This document shows positions 26,643 to 34,304 of a stretch of 34,304 bases of DNA, one piece after another. The notes under the pieces were generated by a model, which did not search any database, was not told the origin of the DNA, and was given only the letters and a program-made list of their open reading frames with translations. The stretch is from positions 107,907 through 142,210 of the forward strand of contig NZ_AYVL01000025.1 of the NCBI RefSeq assembly GCF_000502835.1. The letters are read 5' to 3'. Origin of the DNA: Mesorhizobium sp. LSJC280B00. GTDB taxonomy: Bacteria > Pseudomonadota > Alphaproteobacteria > Rhizobiales > Rhizobiaceae. A program made the translations under genes and the position numbers. Each line of letters starts with the position of its first letter. Within the stretch, counting starts at the first letter, position 1.

Positions 26643-26711
26643 TGCGGCGGGGCTCCCTTTTCTTCAAGGGATCAGGGCATTCAACCCTATAGGTTGGCGG
26701 AGACCGGACAC

Positions 26712-28244
26712 ATGGCCGACGATACCAGTATCTTCATAGGGGCCAGCCGCACGCCGGACGACAGCTATCAGCGGCCCGAACAGCTTTTGCTGCAGTATGG
26801 CAATCGTCACGGCCTGGTCACCGGCGCGACCGGCACCGGCAAGACGGTGACCCTGCAGATATTGGCCGAGGGTTTCTCCAATGCCGGCGTGCCGGTATTC
26901 TGCGCCGACATCAAGGGCGACCTGTCGGGCATTGCCATGATGGGCACAGCGCAGGATTTCCTGGTCAAGCGGGCCGAGCAGGTCAAGCTCGATCCCTATG
27001 AATTCCAGGAATTCCCGGTCATCTTCTGGGATCTGTTCGGCGAGCAGGGCCACCCGATCCGCGCCACCATCTCGGAGATGGGGCCGCTGCTTCTGTCGCG
27101 GTTGATGAACCTTTCCGAGGCGCAGGAAGGCATCATGAACATCGCCTTCCGCATCGCCGACGAGGAAGGCCTTCTGCTGCTCGATTTGAAGGACCTGCAG
27201 TCACTGCTGGCCAATATCGCCGACCGCGCCGAAGAGATCGGCGCCCGCTACGGCAATGTGACGAAACCTTCGGTCGGCGCGATCCAGCGCACGCTGCTGG
27301 TCCTGGAGCAGCAGGGCGCTGCCAATTTCTTCGGCGAGCCGGCATTGCGGATCGCCGACATCATGCGCACCACGCGCGATGGACGCGGCGCCATCAGCGT
27401 GCTCGCCGCCGACAAGCTGATGATGAATCCGCGGCTCTATGCGACGTTCCTTCTATGGCTGATGTCGGAACTGTTCGAGGAACTGCCCGAGGTCGGCGAC
27501 CCGGACAAGCCGAAGCTGGTCTTCTTCTTCGACGAGGCGCACCTTCTGTTCGACGACGCCCCGAAGGTGCTGATCGACCGCGTCGAACAGGTGGTCCGGC
27601 TGATCCGTTCGAAGGGCGTCGGCGTTTATTTCGTCACGCAAAATCCGCTGGATATCCCTGAAACGGTGCTGGCCCAGCTCGGCAACCGCGTGCAGCACGC
27701 ACTTCGTGCCTATACGCCGCGCGAACAGAAGGCCGTCAAGACGGCGGCCGAGACGTTCAGACCCAATCCCGATTTCGACTGCGCAACCGTGATCACGCAG
27801 CTCGGCACCGGCGAGGCGCTTGTCTCGACGCTGGAAGCCAAGGGCGTGCCGTCCATGGTGCAGCGAACGCTGATCCGCCCGCCGTCCTCGCGCCTTGGCC
27901 CGATCACGCCCGACGAGCGCCGCAAGCTGATCACAGAGAGCCCGGTTGCCGGACAATACGACCAGACCATCGATCGCGAATCGGCCTTCGAGATGCTGCA
28001 GAAGAAGGCCAAGGACGCCCAGGAGGCACAGGCGCAGCAACAGGACGCAGGCCGTTCGCGCTGGACCATTCCCGGCTTCGGCAATGACGATCCCCAGCCG
28101 ACCGGCCGCCGCCGCGCGCCGCGCCCCTCCAACCGCCAGACGGTGGCGGAGGCGGCGATCAAATCCATCGTGCGCTCGGTCGGCTCGTCGGTCGGACGAG
28201 CGATCGTCCGCGGGATTTTGGGGAGCCTGTCCAGGGGGCGGTGA
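26712..28244 (+). CDS. HerA-like DUF853 ATPase (YjgR-type)
   Basis: A 510-residue P-loop ATPase of the HerA/FtsK superfamily, DUF853 branch. Walker A is GATGTGKT at 38-45, with TLQILAEGFSNAGVPVFCADIKGD after it; Walker B is KLVFFFDEAHLLF near 270; a sensor segment GVGVYFVTQNPLDIP is near 305. The C-terminal 80 residues are basic and low-complexity (TGRRRAPRPSNRQT), possibly a nucleic-acid or membrane contact. HerA proteins pump or translocate DNA, but this branch, present in many proteobacteria, has no settled role. The ATG with GGAG upstream starts MADDTSIFIG; the frame is open further upstream to 26235, through the mutase promoter region and gene, which is not credible coding. Confidence 0.93.
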   Translation: MADDTSIFIGASRTPDDSYQRPEQLLLQYGNRHGLVTGATGTGKTVTLQILAEGFSNAGVPVFCADIKGDLSGIAMMGTAQDFLVKRAEQVKLDPYEFQEFPVIFWDLFGEQGHPIRATISEMGPLLLSRLMNLSEAQEGIMNIAFRIADEEGLLLLDLKDLQSLLANIADRAEEIGARYGNVTKPSVGAIQRTLLVLEQQGAANFFGEPALRIADIMRTTRDGRGAISVLAADKLMMNPRLYATFLLWLMSELFEELPEVGDPDKPKLVFFFDEAHLLFDDAPKVLIDRVEQVVRLIRSKGVGVYFVTQNPLDIPETVLAQLGNRVQHALRAYTPREQKAVKTAAETFRPNPDFDCATVITQLGTGEALVSTLEAKGVPSMVQRTLIRPPSSRLGPITPDERRKLITESPVAGQYDQTIDRESAFEMLQKKAKDAQEAQAQQQDAGRSRWTIPGFGNDDPQPTGRRRAPRPSNRQTVAEAAIKSIVRSVGSSVGRAIVRGILGSLSRGR

Positions 28245-28675
28245 GGGGGCATCGGACCCGAAGGCGGGCATCTGTGTTGGCAAATTCTGTCTTGGCATCA
28301 AGCGCCAGCAGCCAGATCTGGTGGACAGAGGACGGCGGCTATGCGCCATTTGCCGACCTTCATTGCGTTTCTCCAAACCTGCCGTTCGCGCTACAGCCTG
28401 ATACGACCATCAGCGGGCATAGCTGCGTCCTTGGCTCGGCGCTATCAGTAATCAGTGCCGCTATCGCTTGGTTACGTCAGGGTAAAAATCTGATGCTGGA
28501 CATCAGAGGTCGAACGGTCGGAGTCGACCACCCAAAACCGAAGTTCAATCCGCGACACTATCCAATTGCCCGTCGCTTGTAATCAAGAGGTCATTGGCCT
28601 AATCTGAACTGAGGGGATGAGCAGTCTCCCCTTCAGACGGCTTCCGTCAAGCACTGCGCAAGATCCTATTGAGGG
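28245..28675. other. Intergenic stretch without recognisable gene
   Basis: No convincing coding sequence. A frame from a GTG at 28241 to 28582 has no recognisable homology and overlaps the ATPase stop. An imperfect hairpin (GGGGA at 28613-28617 with TCCCC at 28627-28631, extended by CTGA/TTCAG) lies before the next gene but has no T run. Base use here is less GC-rich than the flanking genes to the left. Confidence 0.35.
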
Positions 28676-29722
28676 ATGGCGCGCGTGGATGGCAGGTTCC
28701 TTTCAATTGCACTTCACTTATTGTCGCGAATTGTCGCAACTGCTTTGATGGCTGCGGCAAACCTGCCGGTTGCGACGTTTGACGCTGCGGGCCAAGGCAC
28801 GGAGCCGCCATTACGGCTCGAGGCCAGAATCCCACTCGGAGATGTGCGCGGCCGCATCGATCACATGGCGATCGATTTAAAGAGGCGGCGCTTGTTCGTT
28901 GCAGAACTCGGCAACAACAGCATGGCGGTGGTCGATCTCACCCATCGAACCGTGCTTCGCACAATCAAGGGATTACGGGAACCACAAGGTGTCGGCTACC
29001 TGCAAGGGACCGACACCCTGTATGTCGCGAATGCCGGCGACGGCTCGGTTCGATTGTTTCGAGGAGCCGATTATGCCGCTATCGGCAAAGTCGACCTAGG
29101 GGAAGATGCCGACAATGTTCGCGTGGATAGCGCGACCAATCGGGTCTTTGTGGGGTATGGCAGCGGTGCGCTGGCTGTCATCAATCCCACGACTAACCGG
29201 AAAACCGGCGATGTGCCGCTAAAGGCGCATCCCGAAAGTTTTCAGCTCGACGCGAGGACGAGCCACGTCTTTGTGAACCTGCCGGACGTTCATTCAATCG
29301 CGGTCGTCGACCGCACATCACTGGCTCAAATCGCAAGCTGGCCGACCGCCGGTTTGGCCGGTAATTTTCCGATGGCGTTGGACGACCCTCACCAGCACGT
29401 CCTTATAGCTTTTCGCCACCCTGCGTGGCTCGGCATCTTCTCCATGGGAGACGGTTCGCTCGTCGCGACTGCGAAGATTTGCGGTGATGCCGACGATGTT
29501 TTCGTCGACTCGAAACGGCAGCGAGCCTACATCAGCTGCGGAGACGGATTCATTGACGTGCTGGATACCCGGGACCCGCCATATCGACGCATCGCGCAGA
29601 TTCCGACTGTGTCCGGTGCGCGCACTTCGCTCTTTGTTCCCGCGCTTGACCTGCTTCTTCTCGCGGTTCGAGCGGGCGGAGAGCAGCTGCCGGCAATCTG
29701 GGCGTTTCGTCCAACACCTTGA
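28676..29722 (+). CDS. Exported YncE-like beta-propeller protein
   Basis: A 348-residue protein with a hydrophobic N-terminus (LSIALHLLSRIVATALMAAA) that reads as a signal peptide, so it is probably periplasmic. The body is a seven-bladed-propeller of the YncE/lactonase-like type, with repeated segments such as RLFVAELGNNSMAVVDL, DTLYVANAGDGSVRLF, RVFVGYGSGALAVINP, HVFVNLPDVHSIAVVDR and RAYISCGDGFIDVLD. There is no catalytic motif I can name; such proteins occur beside periplasmic cytochromes and dehydrogenases. GAGG lies very close to the ATG, so the start could be slightly wrong. The gene looks intact, but all recognisable redox genes around it are broken. Confidence 0.8.
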   Translation: MARVDGRFLSIALHLLSRIVATALMAAANLPVATFDAAGQGTEPPLRLEARIPLGDVRGRIDHMAIDLKRRRLFVAELGNNSMAVVDLTHRTVLRTIKGLREPQGVGYLQGTDTLYVANAGDGSVRLFRGADYAAIGKVDLGEDADNVRVDSATNRVFVGYGSGALAVINPTTNRKTGDVPLKAHPESFQLDARTSHVFVNLPDVHSIAVVDRTSLAQIASWPTAGLAGNFPMALDDPHQHVLIAFRHPAWLGIFSMGDGSLVATAKICGDADDVFVDSKRQRAYISCGDGFIDVLDTRDPPYRRIAQIPTVSGARTSLFVPALDLLLLAVRAGGEQLPAIWAFRPTP

Positions 29723-29830
29723 GGTGCGCACCCGTGTGGACGACGTTTTCCTGTTGAGCTGCATACCGATTGCCTATTCGGCATCGGGCGGAGATGCTTC
29801 AATGGCCAGGAGCTCTAAGCACTCAATCTC

Positions 29831-30124
29831 TTGCATCACCTTTCCAGCGATACCTTGCAAATCGCCGTACATGCCGACGGTCGACTCGATTACGCCTTGT
29901 TGGATGATGCTGAGCTCTATTGGATCATGCAAAACGGCATTAAAATGACCGGGATGCCTGCGTTTGGTTCAACGCACAACCAGGAAGAGCTATGGGCGAT
30001 GGTGGCCTTTACCCGACGTCTTCCAGAGATGTCGCAATCGGAATACGAGAAAATCACCGAAGCCTCTGAAGGGCATCATCAGGCTGGAGGTGAAGACCGT
30101 GCACCGGCTGCGTTTCGCAAGTGA
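29831..30124 (+). pseudogene. C-terminal remnant of a class I cytochrome c
   Basis: The frame encodes DDAELYWIMQNGIKMTGMPAFG and then EELWAMVAFTRRLPEMSQSEY, the standard C-terminal half of a periplasmic mono-haem cytochrome c; the methionine in GMPAFG is the usual axial haem ligand. No CxxCH haem-binding motif occurs upstream in any frame between the YncE stop and this point, and an in-frame stop lies a few codons before. The N-terminal half has therefore been lost and the product cannot bind haem covalently. It follows the YncE-like gene by about 100 bases on the same strand, consistent with a former operon. Confidence 0.75.
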
Positions 30125-30159
30125 GTCGTACAGGGACTGCGGAAGGGCGGTCGCGATCG

Positions 30160-30303
30160 CTATCCGGTCGTGGCGACAAAGGGCCGCCTGATCCTCGGCT
30201 GTAGATCGTGTTCGCGCATCAGGCGACGAATCTTCCCTGCCGCCCAGGGCGGTGACGCTTGATAGCCAGGTTCGAATTTGTCGCGGAGGGCGCTGCTGGG
30301 ATC
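30160..30303 (-). pseudogene. Fragment of an IS3-family transposase (OrfB)
   Basis: The minus strand encodes GKIRRLMREHDLQPRIRRPF followed by VATT and a stop. This closely resembles the N-terminal part of IS3-family OrfB transposases, where the helix IRRLMREHGLQPRIRRRF precedes the DDE domain. Nothing of the DDE catalytic region is present, and the upstream 20 codons are only weakly similar. No terminal inverted repeats were recognised. A mobile-element scrap next to a truncated cytochrome suggests how that gene was damaged. Confidence 0.55.
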
Positions 30304-30871
30304 ACCGGTCCTAACTTGGTAAGACGTGGGTAGGTTGGATTGTCCGGTTCAATTGGTCATGACTGCCACGCAACGTCCGCGTCCGCGACCACGATCTGAC
30401 GGAACTTCTTCCGCGATGGCAGCCTTCTTTTCAGGTTGCGACAGACGCAGGACATCTTCGAGACAGAGCGCGCCGCCATCTCCGCTGCCGCCGTCCCGCG
30501 CCGCGAATTCACGCGGGCCAACTTGAGGACTACCTGAGGACAACCGGGGCGACGCGTTGGTGTATATGACGCTCGGCACGGTGAAGTGGGTGGAGCTTGG
30601 TGTCCGCACGTCCTGTATGCAAGGTCACGGGCAGGTTCTGACCCTATTCCCGACCTTGACAGCCAAGCGCAATATGCGCCAGTTGCGTCTTCGGTCGTTG
30701 CAAGCCTTGACACGATATGAATCAGCATTGTTGGGCGGCAGCCTGAGGATTGAAACCGATATTCGCCTCGCTGGAATGTCTAACGCGACTCCGTCATGAT
30801 CTTCCGGCCCTGTCGAGCGACGCTGCCAAAGCCGGTGACGCCAACGCAGGTGATGAGGGCAGGCTAGATCA
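30304..30871. other. Gene-poor stretch between IS3 scrap and MFS gene
   Basis: Several short frames exist on both strands but none shows recognisable homology, good start sites or coding-like composition. I regard it as decayed sequence. No hairpin or repeat of note was seen. Confidence 0.35.
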
Positions 30872-32068
30872 GTGCAGCAGATCCGCCCGGCGACTTTTCT
30901 TTTTGCGGCCCGAGCCTTGCGCGACATGGGCGACGGCTTTGTGGCCGTTCTGTTGCCGGTCTATCTCCTCGCATTAGGCTTCGCGCCTCTGCAGGTCGGC
31001 ATCATAGCAACCGGATCGCTGCTCGGTTCAGCGCTCTTAACCATCGCCGTCGGACTCCTTGGTGCCCGACACGATCACCGCCAACTCCTGTTTGCCGCCG
31101 CCAGTCTGATGGTCGCCACGGGTGTGGCCTTTGCTGTGGTCCACGACTACGCGCTGCTTTTGGTGATCGCCTTCGCAGGCACCATCAACCCGTCGGCCGG
31201 CAGCGTCAGCGTATTCGTGCCCTTAGAGCATGCCGTGCTCACACGCGAAGTCACCGACGCCGCGCGGACCAAGATGTTCGCGCGCTACAGCCTTGTGGGT
31301 GCGCTCGCAGCCGCGGTTGGCGCGCTCGCTTCGGTGACACCTGATCTTCTGGCTCCAGCCGGCCTCGATCAACTCACCGGCATCAAGGCGATGTTCGTGC
31401 TCTATGCGTTGCTGGGCCTGCTCGGCGGTCTCCTTTACGCGCAGATCCCGCAGCGCCGTCCAACGTCGGACTCCGGCAGCACGTCCGCGCTTGGCCCCTC
31501 GCGGAATATCGTTTTCAAGCTTGCGGCCCTTTTTAGCCTTGATGCCTTTGCCGGCGGCTTCCTCGTCCAGTCGCTGCTTGCCCTGTGGCTTTTCGAAAAA
31601 TTCGACCTGTCGCTTTCGGAAGCGGGCTTTTTCTTCTTCTGGTCCGGCGTCCTTTCGGCGTTCTCATTCCCCGTTGCCGCCTGGCTGTCGCGGCACATCG
31701 GACTCATCAACACGATGGTGTTCACACACATTCCGTCCAGCATCGCCCTGATCCTGGCGGCCCTTGCGCCGACGCTCCCTCTGGCGCTCGCCCTGCTGCT
31801 GATCCGTGCCGCGCTTTCGCAGATGGACGTCCCGACGCGCTCATCTTACGTCATGGCGGTCGTCACGGAGGCGGAGCGGGCAGCCGCCGCGAGCTTCACA
31901 TCGGTCCCGCGCAGCCTGGCTGCCGCAGCCAGTCCCGCCCTGGCGGGCGCTCTGTTCGCTGCCTCGTTCCGGGCTTGGCCCCTCCTCATCTGCGGTGCAC
32001 TGAAGATCGCTTACGATCTGCTGCTGCTGATGCAGTTTCGGCACCTCAAGCCGCCGGAGGAACGCTGA
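30872..32068 (+). CDS. MFS transporter
   Basis: A 398-residue inner-membrane protein with about twelve hydrophobic helices. It has the pattern of the major facilitator superfamily: first helix GFVAVLLPVYLLALGF, then a short charged loop GARHDHRQLLF after helix 2 in the place of the family's motif A, a central cytoplasmic loop rich in polar residues (QRRPTSDSGSTSALGPSRN), and a second six-helix half beginning LAALFSLDAFAGGFLVQSLL. It is probably a proton-driven exporter; substrate unknown. The start is a GTG at 30872, with only a weak purine-rich site (GAGGGC) upstream. The gene is intact, unlike most of its neighbours. Confidence 0.85.
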   Translation: MQQIRPATFLFAARALRDMGDGFVAVLLPVYLLALGFAPLQVGIIATGSLLGSALLTIAVGLLGARHDHRQLLFAAASLMVATGVAFAVVHDYALLLVIAFAGTINPSAGSVSVFVPLEHAVLTREVTDAARTKMFARYSLVGALAAAVGALASVTPDLLAPAGLDQLTGIKAMFVLYALLGLLGGLLYAQIPQRRPTSDSGSTSALGPSRNIVFKLAALFSLDAFAGGFLVQSLLALWLFEKFDLSLSEAGFFFFWSGVLSAFSFPVAAWLSRHIGLINTMVFTHIPSSIALILAALAPTLPLALALLLIRAALSQMDVPTRSSYVMAVVTEAERAAAASFTSVPRSLAAAASPALAGALFAASFRAWPLLICGALKIAYDLLLLMQFRHLKPPEER

Positions 32069-32251
32069 TATTTGGGTGCTTGACGGGGAGGGGTCAATCG
32101 CGAAGGCAAATGTTGGAAAGATCGTCGATCACTTCGGCTCTGACTCCGGACTTGTCGAATGCCTGATGTGACCCGACATCCTCGACGCGATGCCTGCAGA
32201 CCATCACCCGCAGCGCAGCAGACAACGAAAGTCTCCGCTGGGCTCTGCCGA

Positions 32252-32579
32252 TCAGGCAGGCCGTGCTTTGTAAAAGCGGCACCAACCATCGGGGCTGATT
32301 TCACCCGCGACAATCTAGGATGCATTCGGCTTCAGGAAATGGGTGCACCCGGCGCAGCGGCGACCTTTGTTTGGAACATCCTAATAAAGCGCCACAGGCT
32401 TTGGGGTTGTTTCGGCGCCGCGCGCCGCAGGTTGACCTGTCATGCAGGAAGCAAGCCCACCTGCACCGGCAAATCGCCGCGCCGGTCGTCGACGCCTTAA
32501 GAAATTTCCGGCGAGACAGCGCTTGGCCTGGCTTACGTTGTGCCGACCCGCAATTTATCTCACCACGATCTTCTTTAAT
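32252..32579 (-). pseudogene. High-potential iron-sulfur protein (HiPIP), Tat-exported, inactivated
   Basis: Read on the minus strand from 32579: a Shine-Dalgarno-like GGAGGAAAG, then ATT where ATG is expected, then SAQRKPGQALSRRKFLKAS, a canonical twin-arginine signal. One extra T (ATTTGCC for ATTGCC) shifts the frame. The next frame continues GAGGLASCMTGQPAARGAET, then PKPVALY, a TAG stop, DVPNKGRRCAGCTHFLKPNA, S, a second TAG, IVAGEISPDGWCRFYKARPA and the natural TGA. This is the HiPIP pattern: C-x2-C, then a third cysteine, then GWC before the end, binding a 4Fe-4S cluster that carries electrons in the periplasm. The third cysteine position appears as serine before the second stop. At least four lesions make it a clear pseudogene. 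It sits just downstream of a broken cytochrome-like gene. Confidence 0.8.
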
Positions 32580-32622
32580 GGTCTTTCCTCCCAATCGAAC
32601 CCAAAGAAGCGCCGAGTGCTGA

Positions 32623-32818
32623 TCAGATCGATTTGAGGTACTCGATCAGATCACTCTTTTCCTGATCGGTCAGATCAAGGCCGAGATGGCCGTCATAGTG
32701 CTCCTTCTGCGCAAGACGTCGATCGGTTCCACTCCTCCTGCCAGGGGTCGATCAAGTTTAAGGACCCGACGTCTCCTCCCGGCTCGAGGTCTATTTCAAT
32801 AAAACCGTACGTCACCGT
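32623..32818 (-). pseudogene. Remnant of a cytochrome-c-like protein, C-terminal end, frameshifted
   Basis: The minus strand ends with AQKEHYDGHLGLDLTDQEK and SDLIEYLKSI before a TGA, an ending typical of periplasmic c-type cytochromes and di-haem peroxidase-like proteins. Upstream, a neighbouring frame reads TYGFIEIDLEPGGDVGS and LNLIDPWQEEW, which looks like continuous coding if one frameshift near 32725 is corrected. Nothing recognisable remains beyond about 32818, and no CxxCH is present. It lies 44 bases before the HiPIP pseudogene on the same strand, so the two were probably co-transcribed. The family assignment rests on a short tail and is tentative. Confidence 0.5.
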
Positions 32819-32879
32819 CCTGCTTCCTTGATCCCTTGCCTTCCCTTACAATCCCTTCCGGACACAGAGGAGTTCCGCC

Positions 32880-33071
32880 ATGAGCGAAGACGCCGTCAAC
32901 ATGTCGATCCGCAAGTTCCTGAAGGAAGTCGGCGTCACCTCACAGCGCAAGATCGAGGAGACGGTGCGCGAAGGGCAAATCGGCGGCAAGAAGCTGAAGG
33001 TCCGCATGACGCTGACGGCGGAAGGCACCGGCCTCAACCACGTGGTGGACGGCGAGATCGAACTTCCATAA
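32880..33071 (+). CDS. Small DUF6494-family protein
   Basis: A 63-residue protein of unknown function: MSEDAVNMSIRKFLKEVGVT followed by SQRKIEETVREG and a short beta-rich end (VRMTLTAEGTGLNHVVDGEIEL). This matches the small DUF6494 family of proteobacteria. AGGAG eight bases before the ATG is a strong ribosome-binding site. It is intact and stands alone on the plus strand, divergent from the cytochrome/HiPIP remains. No promoter was clearly identified. Confidence 0.88.
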   Translation: MSEDAVNMSIRKFLKEVGVTSQRKIEETVREGQIGGKKLKVRMTLTAEGTGLNHVVDGEIELP

Positions 33072-33491
33072 GCCGGGCGAAGCGACCTAGCGAAACGTCC
33101 AACGCGGCCGAAAGCCGTCGAGACGGATCAGCGGTTGGAATGGCGTCTGGCCGGGTCGATGTAGTACCGCTCACCCCACGCTCTTGCGACTCTGAGGGAA
33201 CGCGAAAGACCGACCCAACCAAGCCGTTTGACCCGCGCTGGCAGCTGCTGAGTAGGCGAAGTCAGCATCGCCTCGATCGCGCCACGAACGGTCATTGGTC
33301 AGCTACTAACGGAATGTCTCGATCCCATTACTTGCCGTTCGATAGCGCGGACGGACATAACAGTCACGTGGCCTCATTGCGATCATGAGGCGTGCACCCT
33401 ACCATTTGCCTGGCGGCCTTTAGGCGTCATCACCGTCGGGGGAGGCGTCTGCGCTGCCACCTTCTAAAACGTCGTCGCTTGCGACGCGGTT
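33072..33491. other. Intergenic stretch, no gene recognised
   Basis: A long frame in another phase crosses the DUF6494 gene and runs to 33388, but it has no start-site support and no recognisable homology. No tRNA, repeat or clear terminator was seen. Confidence 0.35.
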
Positions 33492-34304
33492 CTACTTACC
33501 GGCGTTGCTCAAGCTGAACAGATCGACGCGATCACGAGAGGGTAGCTCCGGCTGGTCCGCAACGACGAAAGCAGTCTTGTTCCAGCTAACGTCGAATTGG
33601 TCGAGCTTACTCACTAGCTTCCTGCGCTCTGCGGCGGAATGCAGCGCTTTGAGTGCCTGCGTTTCATCGGTGCTGATCCCGAGCAACCTTCCACCCGTGG
33701 CAGTAAGGTAGGCCAGCAACCAGCCAATAACGAAAGAAGCCGCTCGAATTATTGGCGTTGTGTCCAACAGCAGCGGAACAGAGAAGATCGAGCCCAAGAC
33801 CACACCAATGCCGATTCTGACGGCTCTGTTGGGGCGAAGGGTCCCCTCGACATCAGTGCAAAGGGCCTCAATCGCATAACGGTCCTCACGGTGCTTGGCC
33901 TGCAGCTTTGCGCCCAAGATTGTTGCTTCTTGCTCCCTCTCCTTCTGTATCGTCTCAATTCGTTCATTGACCTTGTTTAACCGTTTTTTCCCTTCGGCTT
34001 TTGCCTTGTTGACCGCTTCCAGCCCTTTCTGACGTTCCTCTTCGAGGTGCGGATGCAGCATCTCCTGCCACAAAAGCGGGAGGTTTTCCTCGGTCACGAC
34101 GTTGGACACACCTAGCGTTTTATCCATGAGGGCCTGCGCGCTGCGATCCTGCGAAATCAGCAAATCGAGCTGGCGGCTCTTGTCGTCATCCCCCAGCGCA
34201 TCAGTGAGCCGCTTCACGGCCGCTACCACTCCCGGAGTACGCATCCGGTGAAGACCGCAGACGTGCGCATCCGGCAGCCAGGAGAACCTGAGCACCGGAG
34301 TGCT
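33492..34304 (-). CDS. Unrecognised membrane protein with coiled coil (may continue past window)
   Basis: I do not recognise the family. The frame is open to the right edge, so the start may lie outside; internal candidates are GTG 34295 and ATG 34244. Counting from 34295 (267 residues): 86-135 are very rich in K, E, R and Q with heptad-like spacing (EERQKGLEAVNKAKAEGKKR), a probable coiled coil. Two hydrophobic segments follow, about 160-178 (IGIGVVLGSIFSVPLLL) and 182-200 (IIRAASFVIGWLLAYL), with a short turn between them. The last 65 residues are soluble and contain ISTDETQALKALHSAAERRK. Codon use is less GC-biased than in the metabolic genes to the left, suggesting later acquisition. No catalytic motif is visible. 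Confidence 0.65.
   Translation of the reverse strand, partial: STPVLRFSWLPDAHVCGLHRMRTPGVVAAVKRLTDALGDDDKSRQLDLLISQDRSAQALMDKTLGVSNVVTEENLPLLWQEMLHPHLEEERQKGLEAVNKAKAEGKKRLNKVNERIETIQKEREQEATILGAKLQAKHREDRYAIEALCTDVEGTLRPNRAVRIGIGVVLGSIFSVPLLLDTTPIIRAASFVIGWLLAYLTATGGRLLGISTDETQALKALHSAAERRKLVSKLDQFDVSWNKTAFVVADQPELPSRDRVDLFSLSNAGK

Noticed and set aside
26437..26711. Possible cobalamin riboswitch ahead of the mutase operon
   Set aside because: I saw no B12-box-like sequence or the expected multi-stem layout; enzymes that use cobalamin are also not usually controlled this way.
28241..28582. Plus-strand frame with GTG start after the DUF853 gene
   Set aside because: It overlaps the ATPase stop, has no convincing ribosome-binding site and no recognisable homology.
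32828..33388. 186-codon plus-strand frame overlapping the DUF6494 gene
   Set aside because: The DUF6494 frame has a strong ribosome-binding site and family match; the longer frame is arginine-rich and unsupported.

Overview
The window looks like chromosome of a Rhizobiales bacterium, most likely Mesorhizobium or a close relative. Reasons: GC-rich coding sequence throughout, a choline-sulfate type bet operon (betI-betC-betA-betB) as in rhizobia, an asparaginase of the Rhizobium etli inducible type, a Tat-exported repeat protein of a family I know mainly from Rhizobiales, and a two-subunit methylmalonyl-CoA mutase. The genus is an inference; no rRNA or marker gene is present.

Layout. 1-4218: an oligopeptide ABC transporter operon on the plus strand (end of the binding protein, two permeases, one fused double ATPase). 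4139-5797: a damaged tyrosine integrase lying downstream of a tRNA-Pro gene, the scar of an old genomic island whose break point touches the last codons of the ATPase. 5997-9805: two genes for GDP-mannose supply, a phosphomannomutase and a guanylyltransferase fused to an AGE-type sugar isomerase. 9769-16123: the minus-strand choline-O-sulfate to glycine betaine operon, with a serine/threonine dehydratase inserted between betC and betA, and a BetI promoter/operator. 16298-18495: an SCP2-type thiolase and a metal-site asparaginase. 18488-20546: a Tat-exported beta-helix protein and a TetR regulator. The TetR gene is divergent from a membrane-anchored methyltransferase (20702-21580), and a perfect 27-bp palindrome lies between them.

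21723-22800: a Gre-like factor without the catalytic acidic tip, then a toxin-antitoxin pair made of an AbrB-type antitoxin and a Doc toxin. Its control region is squeezed against the mutase stop codon. 22874-26436: methylmalonyl-CoA mutase, both subunits. 26712-28244: a HerA-like DUF853 ATPase.

From about 28.2 kb the sequence becomes looser and full of remains. It holds an intact YncE-like beta-propeller, a cytochrome c tail without its haem motif, an IS3-type transposase scrap, an intact MFS transporter, a high-potential iron-sulfur protein (HiPIP) pseudogene, a second cytochrome-like tail, an intact DUF6494 gene, and an unrecognised membrane coiled-coil protein at the right edge. The HiPIP gene is readable only after correcting one frameshift and two stops. 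I read this end as a decayed periplasmic electron-transfer module. No CRISPR array, rRNA or complete mobile element was seen.
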